Below are positions 16,613 to 24,644 of a stretch of 64,000 bases of DNA, piece by piece. The notes under the pieces were generated by a model. That model was not told the DNA's origin. It saw nothing but the letters and a program-made list of their open reading frames with translations, and did no database searches. The stretch covers positions 48,526 to 112,525 of the forward strand of contig DASZUU010000050.1 of NCBI GenBank assembly GCA_035547425.1, given 5' to 3'. Made by a program: the position numbers and the translations under genes. How positions within the stretch are numbered: the stretch's first letter is position 1; each line of letters opens with the position of its first letter. Origin of the DNA: Alloacidobacterium sp035547425 (GTDB taxonomy: Bacteria > Acidobacteriota > Terriglobia > Terriglobales > Acidobacteriaceae).

Positions 16613-16638
16613 TATACTGACATTTACCACTAAACCAC
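16613..16638 (+). promoter_or_regulatory. Candidate lysS promoter and leader motif
   Basis: A good -10 hexamer TATACT lies at 16613-16618, 32 bases before the GTG start, without a clear -35. Five bases downstream begins TTACCACTAAACC, a 13-base word that also follows a TAGAAT hexamer near 19789. Confidence 0.35.
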
Positions 16639-16650
16639 AGAGGCACCCAC

Positions 16651-18345
16651 GTGTTTGAATCCGAGTTCGAGCGGAATCTCTTTGCCCTCCGCCGCGACAA
16701 GTTGAACCAGATCACCGCTCTCGGCCAGCAGGCCTACCCTAACCAGTACATCGCCACCCACACCATCCCGGAAATCTGGGCGAAATACCGCGAAGCCACC
16801 GCCGAAGCCCTCGAAGCCAACCGCATCGAAGTCTCCGTCGCCGGACGCCTCATGGCCATCCGCGGCCAGGGCAAGGCCGGATTCGCCCATCTCCAGCAAA
16901 ACGGCGAGCGCCTGCAAATCTACGTCCGCAAGGATGACGTCGGCGAGCCGGCCTTCCAGCTCTACAAGCTCCTCGACCTCGGCGACCACATCGGCGTCAC
17001 CGGCTATCTTTTCCGCACCCGAACCGGCGAGCTCTCCGTACACGTCCAGACCATCACCTTCCTCTCCAAGGCCATGCTCGCGCTGCCGGAAAAATATCAC
17101 GGCCTCGCCGATGTCGAGCTGCGTTACCGCCAGCGCTACGTCGATCTCTTCATGAATAGCGTGCTCAACGAAGGCGGCCTCGACGAGATCAACGTCCGCA
17201 GCGTCTTCATCAAGCGCGCCCAGGTGCTCAAGGCCATCCGCAATTTCTTCGACGCCCGCGGCTACATCGAAGTGGAAACGCCCATGATGCAGCCCATCGC
17301 CGGAGGAGCAGCCGCGCGCCCCTTCGTCACGCACCACAACACGCTCGACATGGACCTCTTCCTTCGCATCGCGCCCGAGCTGTATCTCAAGCGCCTTGTC
17401 GTCGGCGGACTCGACCGCGTCTACGAAATCAACCGCAACTTCCGCAACGAAGGCATCTCCACCCAGCACAACCCCGAGTTCACCATGCTTGAGTTCTACC
17501 AGGCTTACGCGAACTACCACGACCTGATGGATTTGACTGAGGAGTTGGTTGCCTACGTCGCCCAGGAAGTAAATGGGACGACAGTTACGCATTTTATGCC
17601 CTCTAAGGATCCACGTCGCAACGAGGAAATTGTTGAGATTGATCTTGCAAAGTGGCAACGGTTGACTATGCGCGAAGCAATCATGAAATGGTGGAAAGGA
17701 GAAGACGGCCCTTGTCCTACTGCCTTAACTTTTCAGAATGCTGAGTCCTATGTTCATTGGATAGAGAGTGTCTTATCATCTGATCACATTGGAGCCCAGT
17801 GGCTTGAGCAGCTTAGAGATGGAAAGACTCCCAACTTTTCACCTCCAAATCTAAAAATTATCCATTACATTCTCGGGAAGATGCACTGGGAACCACTTCG
17901 TCGTGGCGCTCCGCTGGGAAAGTCGATTGCTGAACTTTTTGAGTTCATCGCCGAACCATATCTCATCCAGCCCACAATCATCTACGACTTCCCGCTAGCC
18001 GTCTCGCCGCTCTCCAAGCAAAAGCCCGACGAGCCGGACTGGGTCGAGCGCTTCGAGTTCTATATTGGCGGATTTGAAGTAGGCAACGCCTTCAGCGAGT
18101 TGAACGACCCCGAAGAACAGCGCAAGCGCTTCGAAGATCAGCTCAAGCAGCGCGAACACGGCGACGACGAAGCCCACCAGATGGACGAAGACTACGTCCG
18201 AGCCCTCTCCTACGGCCTGCCGCCCACCGGAGGCGAAGGCATCGGCATCGACCGCCTCACCATGCTCCTCACCGGAGCGCGCTCCATCCGCGACGTCATC
18301 CTCTTCCCCCTGCTCCGCCCCCAACAGGCCGACAAGGACGAATAG
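16651..18345 (+). CDS. lysS: Lysyl-tRNA synthetase, class II
   Basis: Charges tRNA-Lys. The N-terminal OB-fold anticodon-binding domain (about 50-150, VAGRLMAIRGQGKAGFAHLQQ) is followed by the class II core, with motif 2 at NRNFRNEGISTQHNPEFTMLEFYQAY and motif 3 at GGEGIGIDRLTMLLTGARSIRDVILFPLLRP. The start is GTG at 16651 with AGAGG upstream. At 564 residues it is about 60 longer than the E. coli enzyme, and much of the excess is in the segment between motifs 2 and 3. Codons for that segment (about 17530-17960) are distinctly AT-richer than the rest of the gene, which suggests that this internal block was acquired by recombination. Otherwise all catalytic elements are intact. Confidence 0.95.
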   Translation: MFESEFERNLFALRRDKLNQITALGQQAYPNQYIATHTIPEIWAKYREATAEALEANRIEVSVAGRLMAIRGQGKAGFAHLQQNGERLQIYVRKDDVGEPAFQLYKLLDLGDHIGVTGYLFRTRTGELSVHVQTITFLSKAMLALPEKYHGLADVELRYRQRYVDLFMNSVLNEGGLDEINVRSVFIKRAQVLKAIRNFFDARGYIEVETPMMQPIAGGAAARPFVTHHNTLDMDLFLRIAPELYLKRLVVGGLDRVYEINRNFRNEGISTQHNPEFTMLEFYQAYANYHDLMDLTEELVAYVAQEVNGTTVTHFMPSKDPRRNEEIVEIDLAKWQRLTMREAIMKWWKGEDGPCPTALTFQNAESYVHWIESVLSSDHIGAQWLEQLRDGKTPNFSPPNLKIIHYILGKMHWEPLRRGAPLGKSIAELFEFIAEPYLIQPTIIYDFPLAVSPLSKQKPDEPDWVERFEFYIGGFEVGNAFSELNDPEEQRKRFEDQLKQREHGDDEAHQMDEDYVRALSYGLPPTGGEGIGIDRLTMLLTGARSIRDVILFPLLRPQQADKDE

Positions 18346-18368
18346 GTAATCTGAAATCAAATGAAAAC

Positions 18369-18393
18369 GGCATGGCTTTACGCCATGCCATAA
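18369..18393. terminator. Hairpin between lysS and oxyR
   Basis: Stem GGCATGGC (18369-18376) with its complement at 18382-18389 and loop TTTAC. In the plus direction an A run follows instead of a T run; leftward the stem is followed by GTTTTC, so it fits better as the end of the oxyR transcript, although the hairpin may protect lysS mRNA. Confidence 0.5.
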
Positions 18394-18416
18394 AAAAATT
18401 AAGCCACAAAAAATTT

Positions 18417-18555
18417 GTCATCCTGAGCGAAGCGTAGCGGAGTCGAAGGACCTGCTTTTTCTCCTCCTCCGCGAAGGCTCCCAAAGTCAAGCCACAAAAA
18501 AATTTGTCATCCTGAGCGAACCCTAAGCGTAGTGAAGGGGAAGTCGAAGGACCCG
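18417..18555. repeat. Dispersed GTCATCCTG repeat, copies 3 and 4
   Basis: Copy 3 spans 18417-18455 and copy 4 spans 18506-18555. Both begin TTTGTCATCCTGAGCGAA and end with GTCGAAGGACC. Copy 4 has an extra CCCTAAGCGTAGTGAAGGG segment in the middle. Confidence 0.8.
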
Positions 18556-18681
18556 CGCGAGCAATGCTCGTGCGAATCGTTGTGAAGCAACGACCCCACT
18601 CATTTCAGATAGAGTGTAAGCTGCTGAGTGAAGCAGAAGGACCCCGCCTCACGCACCTTCAAAAAGTCAGGAAAAAGTCAC

Positions 18682-19554
18682 TTAACCCTCCCCCCGCAAA
18701 TACCCCAAGAACGCCTGCTGCACCCGATTCAGCGAGCGCCCCCGCAGCACCACCGCAACAATCGTGCGAAAAGCCTTCTGGTCCGCAATCCGCACAAACG
18801 TCCTGTCCTCCGCTCCATCCACCGCCATCTCCGGCACAATCGACACGCCCACGCCCGCCGACACCATTCCCAGCAAGCTGCTGAACTGCCCGCTCTCAAA
18901 AGCCACCCGCGGATTCACCCGCGCCCGCTGGCAAGCCGACACAGCAATATCGTGAAAGCAGTGGCTGTCGCGCAGCAGCACAAACGGCTCCGTCCGTAGG
19001 TCGCCCAGCGAAATCTCTTTTCGCTTCGCCAGCGAATGATCGCGCGGCAGCACCGCATACAATCGCTCCTTGTGCAGCGGAATCATCTCAAACTCACGAT
19101 GCTTCAGCGGCAGCGACATGACTGCCAAATCCAGCGAGAGATTGCGCAAGCCCTCCACCAGAATCGGCGTCGTCTCTTCAACAATCCTCAGTGACGCATC
19201 CGAAAACTTCTGCATAAACCCGGCCACGCGCGAAGGCATAAAGTACGGCGCAATCGTCGGAATCACCCCAACCGCAATGCTTCCCTTCGTGTCCTTGCGC
19301 TCGCAGTCCACCTCCGAGCGCGCCGCCTCTACCTCCTGCAGAATGGCCCGGGCGCGCACCAGAAACACCTTGCCGGCGTCCGTCAATCGCACCCGCCGCC
19401 CCAGACGGTCAAAGAGCCGCGTGCCCAGTTCATCCTCCAGCTTCGACACCTGCTGCGAGAGCGAAGGCTGGGCCACATGGCAATGTTCGGCAGCACGGCT
19501 GAAGCTGCCGCTCTCGGCTATCGCGCATATGTAGCGAAGTTGATGAAATTCCAT
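18682..19554 (-). CDS. oxyR: LysR-family hydrogen peroxide sensor OxyR
   Basis: LysR-type activator that senses peroxide through a disulfide. The N-terminal helix-turn-helix (MEFHQLRYICAIAESGSFSRAAE, then PSLSQQVSKLEDELG) is intact. The effector domain carries DSHCFHDIAVSAC, with cysteines at 199 and 208, the same numbers and eight-residue spacing as the redox pair of E. coli OxyR. This raises the call above a generic LysR protein. The start ATG at 19554 fits the conserved N-terminus. No target gene is adjacent; a catalase-like gene lies far away at 40783. Confidence 0.9.
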   Translation of the reverse strand: MEFHQLRYICAIAESGSFSRAAEHCHVAQPSLSQQVSKLEDELGTRLFDRLGRRVRLTDAGKVFLVRARAILQEVEAARSEVDCERKDTKGSIAVGVIPTIAPYFMPSRVAGFMQKFSDASLRIVEETTPILVEGLRNLSLDLAVMSLPLKHREFEMIPLHKERLYAVLPRDHSLAKRKEISLGDLRTEPFVLLRDSHCFHDIAVSACQRARVNPRVAFESGQFSSLLGMVSAGVGVSIVPEMAVDGAEDRTFVRIADQKAFRTIVAVVLRGRSLNRVQQAFLGYLRGEG

Positions 19555-19912
19555 AGCTGTTGCCTATAGCTTACATCCCGGCAATACAGCCCTCCTATAT
19601 CGCCTCACGAAGCGCTCCGCGAATGCCTGTCAAGCCCCTCTATCTTCATTTTTCTTCCAACCCGCACATTCCAAAGCGAATTTAGCCCACGCAGGTTGGC
19701 ATAGTATTTCCACTGAATTCGCTACAATAGAGATAGGAACAAAAACGGCCTGCGCTCAAGCGCAAGCCATCCTGTAGAATCAAACACTTACCACTAAACC
19801 CTCTACTATCAAATAGTAGCGCCGCTCGCAAACAATCCTCTTTCTTGTCAGGAATTTACAGGAGAGGGGAGGTTTCGATTGAGGGTATGTCTGTATATCC
19901 CTGGTGTCAGCG
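19555..19912. other. Intergenic region upstream of oxyR
   Basis: No gene is seen. The region contains the oxyR promoter side and, near 19789, a TAGAAT hexamer followed by the 13-base word TTACCACTAAACC shared with the lysS leader. A perfect seven-base hairpin CTACTAT/ATAGTAG with loop CAA lies at 19803-19819. A short transcript starting near 19795 cannot be excluded. Confidence 0.35.
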
Positions 19913-20188
19913 CTACACCATTTGGTGAACGCGCTTGGCAGCCGAATCGTAAACGCTTCCGGCGGTATCGATGGCATCTTCGACTACATTCCTTCCTGCT
20001 TTATAAGCTTTGGTGGCGTGGTCGCTAATCGTGTCCGCAGCATCTTTTACGTAGTCAGAGGCATCTTCAAGCCGCCGGCGGACTTGTTTTCTCGTCTTTT
20101 CGCCGGTTTGTGGCGCGTACAGGAGCGCGACGGCTGCACCTGCTGCAACTCCAATGGTAAAAACGGTCCAGAATTTCACTGCGTTCAT
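19913..20188 (-). CDS. YtxH domain protein
   Basis: A 91-residue stress-type protein with an N-terminal hydrophobic anchor (about 6-25) ending in the family signature ALLYAPQTGEKTR, followed by an amphipathic, charged helix of about 60 residues with VKDAADTISDHATKAYKAG heptad character. YtxH-like proteins are common in stress regulons, but their molecular role is not known. It stands alone between oxyR and the FAD oxidoreductase. Confidence 0.88.
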   Translation of the reverse strand: MNAVKFWTVFTIGVAAGAAVALLYAPQTGEKTRKQVRRRLEDASDYVKDAADTISDHATKAYKAGRNVVEDAIDTAGSVYDSAAKRVHQMV

Positions 20189-20403
20189 GTTTCGCTCCTA
20201 TGCGTAAAGTCTACCCGCATTGAGATACGCCTTCTCCCTCAGAGGTTGCTGGTAATCGAATGCTCGACAGTTGCGTCTATTAAAATAAAAGAGTTAGCTT
20301 TTCCAATAAGCAGATTACGAATGACCGATTGCTTTTTCTTTTTCCCGGATCATCCAACACGCTTTTTCCAGAATGCGCTTCCACTTCCATCCGGAATCAG
20401 CAG

Positions 20404-21972
20404 ATGAGCAAAACCCAAACCGCCATTATTATCGGGGCTGGTCCTGCTGGGCTTACTGCGGCGTTGGAGTTCCTTCGTCGCTCGGATATCCGTCCTATTG
20501 TGCTTGAAGCCAGCCAGGAAATCGGCGGCATCTCGCGGACTGTGCGGTACAAAGGCAACCGCATGGATATCGGCGGACACCGGTTCTTCTCGAAATCTGA
20601 TCGTGTCATGGATTGGTGGGCGGAACTGATGCCTATCAGCGCGGAAGAAAACGGCAATGGCGATCATTCCATTCATTATCAGAATAAAAAGCGAACCGTT
20701 TCGACTTCGGAAGCAGCAGACGATCCTGACCTGGTAATGCTGGTGCGTCCGCGCAAAAGCCGCATTTATTTCCTGCGCACTTTCTTTGATTACCCCTTAA
20801 GCCTGAGCGGCAAAACGCTGCACCAACTGGGCCTATGGCGCATGCTGAAGATTGGCGCGAGCTACATACGTGCGCGCCTCTTTCCCCGCAAGCAGGAAGA
20901 CACGCTCGAAGACTTCCTGATCAATCGCTTTGGCGAAGAACTTTATCTCACTTTTTTTAAATCGTATACAGAAAAGGTCTGGGGAGTTCCCTGCGACCAC
21001 ATCAGTGCAGCCTGGGGAGCACAACGCATCAAGGGCTTATCGCTGCGCAGCGCAATCGCCCATTTTTTCCAGAAGACATTCAACCGCAAGCGGATGAATG
21101 ATATTTCGCAGAAGGAGACGGAAACTTCGCTCATAGAGAAGTTTCTCTATCCTAAATATGGTCCGGGACAACTTTGGGAACACGTGGCCCAATTGGTGAC
21201 AGAAAAGGGCGGCTGTGTGCAGCTTGGCTGGCGCGTTAACAAGCTCCACGTAGAGAATGACCGCATTGTCGGGGTAGAAGCGGCGAATGCTGCAGGCGAA
21301 GCACGCCGATATGCTGCCGATTATGTCTTCTCTACCATGCCGGTGCGCGAGCTGATCAACAGCCTGGATGTGTCCGTTCCCGATGAGATTCGAGCCATTA
21401 GCGATGGTCTGGTTTACCGCGACTTCCTTACCGTCGGTTTGCTGGTGAACAAGCTGCTTGTGACAGAGCCCAACGGCTCGCCGCTGAAGGATACGTGGAT
21501 CTATATTCAGGAGCCGGATGTCCAAGTGGGACGGCTCCAGATATTCAATAACTGGAGTCCCTATCTGGTGGCCGATCCCAGCAAGGTCTGGATCGGTCTC
21601 GAATATTTTTGTTACGACTCCGACGCGTTGTGGCACATGACCGATGACGACATTAAGAAGTTTGCTATAGCCGAAGTTGAAAAGATCGGCATTCTGAAAT
21701 CATCGGATGTAATCGATGCTCATGTTGTTCGCGTGCCAAAAACATATCCGGCATATTTTGGCACGTATGACCGCTTCGACGAGATCATTCGCTATATGGG
21801 CCGCTTCGAGAATCTCTTCCTTGTTGGCCGCAACGGCATGCACAAGTACAACAATCAGGACCACTCCATGCTGACCGCCATGACCGCAGTGGACAACATC
21901 ATTGCCGGCAATATGGATAAAAGCGGACTCTGGGAAATCAACACTGAACAGGAATATCACGAAGAGAAGTAG
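20404..21972 (+). CDS. FAD-dependent oxidoreductase, amine-oxidase-like
   Basis: A 522-residue flavoprotein. The FAD fingerprint IIIGAGPAGLTAALEFLRR is at the N-terminus, followed by EIGGISRTVRYKGNRMDIGGHRFFSKSD, which resembles UDP-galactopyranose mutase and protoporphyrinogen-oxidase relatives. The C-terminal FAD segment FENLFLVGRNGMHKYNNQDHSMLTAM is complete. The segment YTEKVWGVPCDHISAAWGAQRIKG is typical of a group often encoded with glycosyltransferases. A sugar-modifying role is plausible but unproved. The ATG at 20404 starts the conserved fingerprint with a weak ribosome site. Confidence 0.85.
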   Translation: MSKTQTAIIIGAGPAGLTAALEFLRRSDIRPIVLEASQEIGGISRTVRYKGNRMDIGGHRFFSKSDRVMDWWAELMPISAEENGNGDHSIHYQNKKRTVSTSEAADDPDLVMLVRPRKSRIYFLRTFFDYPLSLSGKTLHQLGLWRMLKIGASYIRARLFPRKQEDTLEDFLINRFGEELYLTFFKSYTEKVWGVPCDHISAAWGAQRIKGLSLRSAIAHFFQKTFNRKRMNDISQKETETSLIEKFLYPKYGPGQLWEHVAQLVTEKGGCVQLGWRVNKLHVENDRIVGVEAANAAGEARRYAADYVFSTMPVRELINSLDVSVPDEIRAISDGLVYRDFLTVGLLVNKLLVTEPNGSPLKDTWIYIQEPDVQVGRLQIFNNWSPYLVADPSKVWIGLEYFCYDSDALWHMTDDDIKKFAIAEVEKIGILKSSDVIDAHVVRVPKTYPAYFGTYDRFDEIIRYMGRFENLFLVGRNGMHKYNNQDHSMLTAMTAVDNIIAGNMDKSGLWEINTEQEYHEEK

Positions 21973-22013
21973 CGAACCGTGCATAATCATCGGCCGCGGG
22001 CGTATGCTGGAGT

Positions 22014-22859
22014 GTGATCCTGCGCCGGGTATTTCTAATCGCTTCTTTGATTGCCGTCTTCTGCACGGTCGTCTCTGCACAAAGCTCGCCTGCGGATAAG
22101 CCGCTGGGCGCATCGGCGCAATCTACGCCAGCCTATCTCAAGAATGCGGGTATCGATCAGAACCTTAATCATTCCCTGCCCTTGAGCGATCACTTTCAGG
22201 ACGAGAATGGCAACGATGTCGCGTTAGGCAGCTACTTCGGGCAAAAGCCGGTCGTGATGGCATTGGTGTACTACAAATGCGGGATGCTCTGCCCCCAGGT
22301 TTTGCATGGCCTGGGAAACGCCTTGAAGCAAACAGGACTCCATCCGGGGCATGAGTATGAGGTAGTCATTGCCAGCATCGATCCCACTGACAAGCCAGCC
22401 GATTCCGTGGAAGCAAAGCAGCATTTCCTGTCGATGCTGGGCAATCCAGAGGCGGGCAGCAGCGTGCATTTCCTGACCGGCCCGCAGCAGTCCATTACCG
22501 ATCTCGCACAGGCTACCGGCTTCCACTATGTGCGCGTACCGGGGCCGGATGGCAAGATGGATCAGTTCGCCCATTCGAGCGTGATCATGATTGCTACGCC
22601 GGATGGCCGTATGTCGAAGTACCTTTCAGGAGTGGAATATCAGCCGCGGGACGTTCGCCTGGCGCTGGTAGAGGCGAGCAACCATAAGATCGGTTCACTG
22701 TCCGATATCATCCTGCTCTATTGCTGCAACTACACGCCAAGCCAGGGGCGATATACGGTAGCGGTTATGCGTGTGCTGGGGCTGGCTGCAATGGGCTCAG
22801 TGTTTATGTTGGTGTTCGTGGTGTATCTACTGGGGAAAAAGCCGCGTCAGACGGTATAA
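22014..22859 (+). CDS. SCO1/SenC family copper chaperone
   Basis: Thioredoxin-fold protein for copper delivery to cytochrome oxidase or redox control, acting outside the cytoplasmic membrane. A signal sequence (LRRVFLIASLIAVFCTVVSA) is followed by the copper site C89-G-M-L-C93-P and the third ligand H187 in DQFAHSSVIM. A C-terminal membrane helix (about 250-272) is present as well. The start is GTG at 22014. No oxidase gene is adjacent, so the target oxidase is elsewhere. It converges with the HTH gene, the stops lying one base apart. Confidence 0.88.
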   Translation: MILRRVFLIASLIAVFCTVVSAQSSPADKPLGASAQSTPAYLKNAGIDQNLNHSLPLSDHFQDENGNDVALGSYFGQKPVVMALVYYKCGMLCPQVLHGLGNALKQTGLHPGHEYEVVIASIDPTDKPADSVEAKQHFLSMLGNPEAGSSVHFLTGPQQSITDLAQATGFHYVRVPGPDGKMDQFAHSSVIMIATPDGRMSKYLSGVEYQPRDVRLALVEASNHKIGSLSDIILLYCCNYTPSQGRYTVAVMRVLGLAAMGSVFMLVFVVYLLGKKPRQTV

Positions 22860-22860
22860 G

Positions 22861-23121
22861 CTAACGAGCAGCTCGAACCGGCTTCCGCTGCCGGGGCTTC
22901 ACTTCGCTATCTTCAGCAGTCTGAATACCCCCTGATTGCCGGTCCATCCAATCGTCCAATCGCGACTTTTTGAAACGCCAGCGATTTCCAAGCTTAAATG
23001 CAGGAATAAAGCTCTCAGAAGCATATTTATAGAGCGTATCCGGGCTGATTCCTAAATAATCGGCTGCCTGCCGAATATCCATAACTTCCCTGACTTCAAT
23101 GCGCGCTGCTGCTGTTTTCAT
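22861..23121 (-). CDS. Excisionase-like helix-turn-helix protein
   Basis: An 86-residue protein with one MerR-like HTH of the excisionase (xis/BldC) group: MDIRQAADYLGISPDTLYKYASESFIPAFKLGNRWRFKKSRLDDWMD. The C-terminal tail is basic (KPRQRKPVRAAR). Such proteins bind DNA as accessory factors; target unknown. No integrase is nearby, so it is probably a stand-alone regulator. The ATG at 23121 is chosen because GAGGG lies eight bases upstream; an ATG 30 bases further up has no such site. Confidence 0.8.
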   Translation of the reverse strand: MKTAAARIEVREVMDIRQAADYLGISPDTLYKYASESFIPAFKLGNRWRFKKSRLDDWMDRQSGGIQTAEDSEVKPRQRKPVRAAR

Positions 23122-23340
23122 AGAACAAGCCCTCGTGGATGCAGTTTGCACGGATAAGGTAAAGACCCGGCTCTGTGCTTATATCGTGTTTTCTAGTCTT
23201 TATTCAAGAAGTTTTCGCTAACTTTATGGTTTGTTTCGGGTTTCATATTGCGCCCTTTATAACAGCACTCGATAATAACGAACTTGGTTCATTTCCCGGA
23301 ATAGATCAAGCAGTACATGAATATATTTTCGCAACTAAAA

Positions 23341-23371
23341 GAAATAGTTAGGCTTGTAGCCTAACTATTTC
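23341..23371 (-). terminator. Intrinsic terminator of the phosphofructokinase gene
   Basis: Perfect 14-base stem (23341-23354 against 23358-23371) with a three-base loop TGT. Read leftward it is followed by TTTTAG. It lies 20 bases beyond the phosphofructokinase stop. Confidence 0.8.
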
Positions 23372-23391
23372 ATGTTAATGATTGCAATTAA

Positions 23392-24426
23392 TTAAACGCT
23401 TGGCTCTAATCCATCAAGAATCTGGAGGAAGTTCTCGGTAACCGTGCGGTTCTTGGAGATCGCTTCCGCTATCGGAATATCCTTGATTTCGGTGCCGCGC
23501 AGAACGACCAATCGGCCAAAATTGCCCTGGTGGACCAGGTCGATAGCCGCCAGGCCATAACGGGTGGCAAGCATACGATCGTAAGCCGTGGGAGTACCGC
23601 CGCGCTGTGTGTGTCCCAGGTTGACGGAGCGCGTCTCATAGCCGGTTTTCTCTTCAATGGCTTCTGCCAGCGCCTGACCGATTCCGCTGAGGCGGGCGTG
23701 ACCGAAGGAATCAACCTTGGTACCGAGTGTGGCTTGTCCGCCGCCGGGCAGCTTTGCTCCTTCAGCGACCACGACAATACCGTATTTCTTGCCATGATCG
23801 TGGTTGTATTTGAGGAGAGCGCAGACATGGTCAAGATCGATCGGCTTTTCGGGAACGAGCACCACATGAGCATCGCCGGCTACACCAGCAGTCAAAGCAA
23901 TCCACCCCGCATCGCGGCCCATGACTTCGCAAACGATGACACGGTTGTGAGCTTCGGCAGTTGTGTGCAGGCGGTCAATTGCCTCAGTCGCAATGGAGAC
24001 AGCTGTATCGAAACCAAAGCAGGCATCCGTGCCGTATAGATCGTTATCAATCGTCTTGGGCACGCCTACGCCCGGAACGCCAGCCTGGATGAGTGCATTG
24101 GTTACCGATTGAGTATCGTCACCGCCAATGGCAATCAGGGCATCGATATTGTTGGCCTTCAGTGTGGCTACGCACTTCTCAATGCCGCCTTCGATCTTGC
24201 GAACGTTGGTGCGGGAGGTGCGAAGAATTGTGCCGCCCTGGTCCAGAATGCCATCGATAGATTTCAAGGTTAGCGGAACCGTGTTATTTTCCAGTACGCC
24301 GCGCCAGCCTTCAAGAAAACCGATACATTCATCGCCATAGTGAAGAATGCCCTTCTTGACAACTGCATGGATGACGGCATTCAGGCCGGGACAATCTCCG
24401 CCGCCTGTAAGCAAACCAATTCGCAT
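23392..24426 (-). CDS. 6-phosphofructokinase with pyrophosphate-type residues
   Basis: Phosphorylates fructose 6-phosphate in glycolysis; belongs to the PfkA superfamily, group III-like. From the ATG at 24426 (344 residues, GGAGG ten bases upstream) the numbering happens to match E. coli PfkA. The glycine pair after the phosphate loop is replaced by GGDD with D104, and PGTIDND becomes PKTIDND with K124; the base D127 is kept. D104 plus K124 is the established signature of pyrophosphate-dependent enzymes, because the aspartate blocks the ATP alpha-phosphate and the lysine binds pyrophosphate. I therefore expect PPi rather than ATP as the donor. The gene stands alone. Confidence 0.9.
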   Translation of the reverse strand: MRIGLLTGGGDCPGLNAVIHAVVKKGILHYGDECIGFLEGWRGVLENNTVPLTLKSIDGILDQGGTILRTSRTNVRKIEGGIEKCVATLKANNIDALIAIGGDDTQSVTNALIQAGVPGVGVPKTIDNDLYGTDACFGFDTAVSIATEAIDRLHTTAEAHNRVIVCEVMGRDAGWIALTAGVAGDAHVVLVPEKPIDLDHVCALLKYNHDHGKKYGIVVVAEGAKLPGGGQATLGTKVDSFGHARLSGIGQALAEAIEEKTGYETRSVNLGHTQRGGTPTAYDRMLATRYGLAAIDLVHQGNFGRLVVLRGTEIKDIPIAEAISKNRTVTENFLQILDGLEPSV

Positions 24427-24644
24427 CTTTCTGTAACCTCCAAAATTACTCGGGAATGTTCCCTTCACGAAAATCGCGTAGCAACTCTCCACTCGATCAT
24501 ATTCGCTGTATGCGGCAGGTTACAAATATGAAGCAGCAGATTTTGCTGGCGCAAATATCCGAACATACGTTAATAAATTAAAGCAATGCTTCGCTGCTCG
24601 ACTTTTCTCTCCGGTTGTTCACTTTTCTTCGGCAGATATAGATT

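Larger units (their letters stand above)
18346..18681. other. Repeat-filled gap between lysS and oxyR
   Basis: No gene is seen. The gap holds one hairpin, two adjacent full copies of the dispersed GTCATCCTGAGCG repeat, each preceded by AAGCCACAAAAAA, and a degenerate third copy near 18612-18643. The two full copies look like a tandem duplication of about 88 bases. Confidence 0.6.

Noticed and set aside
16630..17658. Long open frame opposite lysS on the minus strand
   Set aside because: It is a 340-residue acidic and Val/Glu-rich mirror of the GC-rich lysS codons. There is no start context and no family character, and lysS is certain.
18369..18393. Terminator of lysS on the plus strand
   Set aside because: The hairpin is followed by an A run, not a T run, in the plus direction, so it fits the leftward oxyR transcript better.
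22861..23121. Excisionase-like protein as part of a mobile element
   Set aside because: The protein has an Xis-like HTH fold, but no integrase, att repeats or composition shift surround it, so a regulator is the simpler reading.
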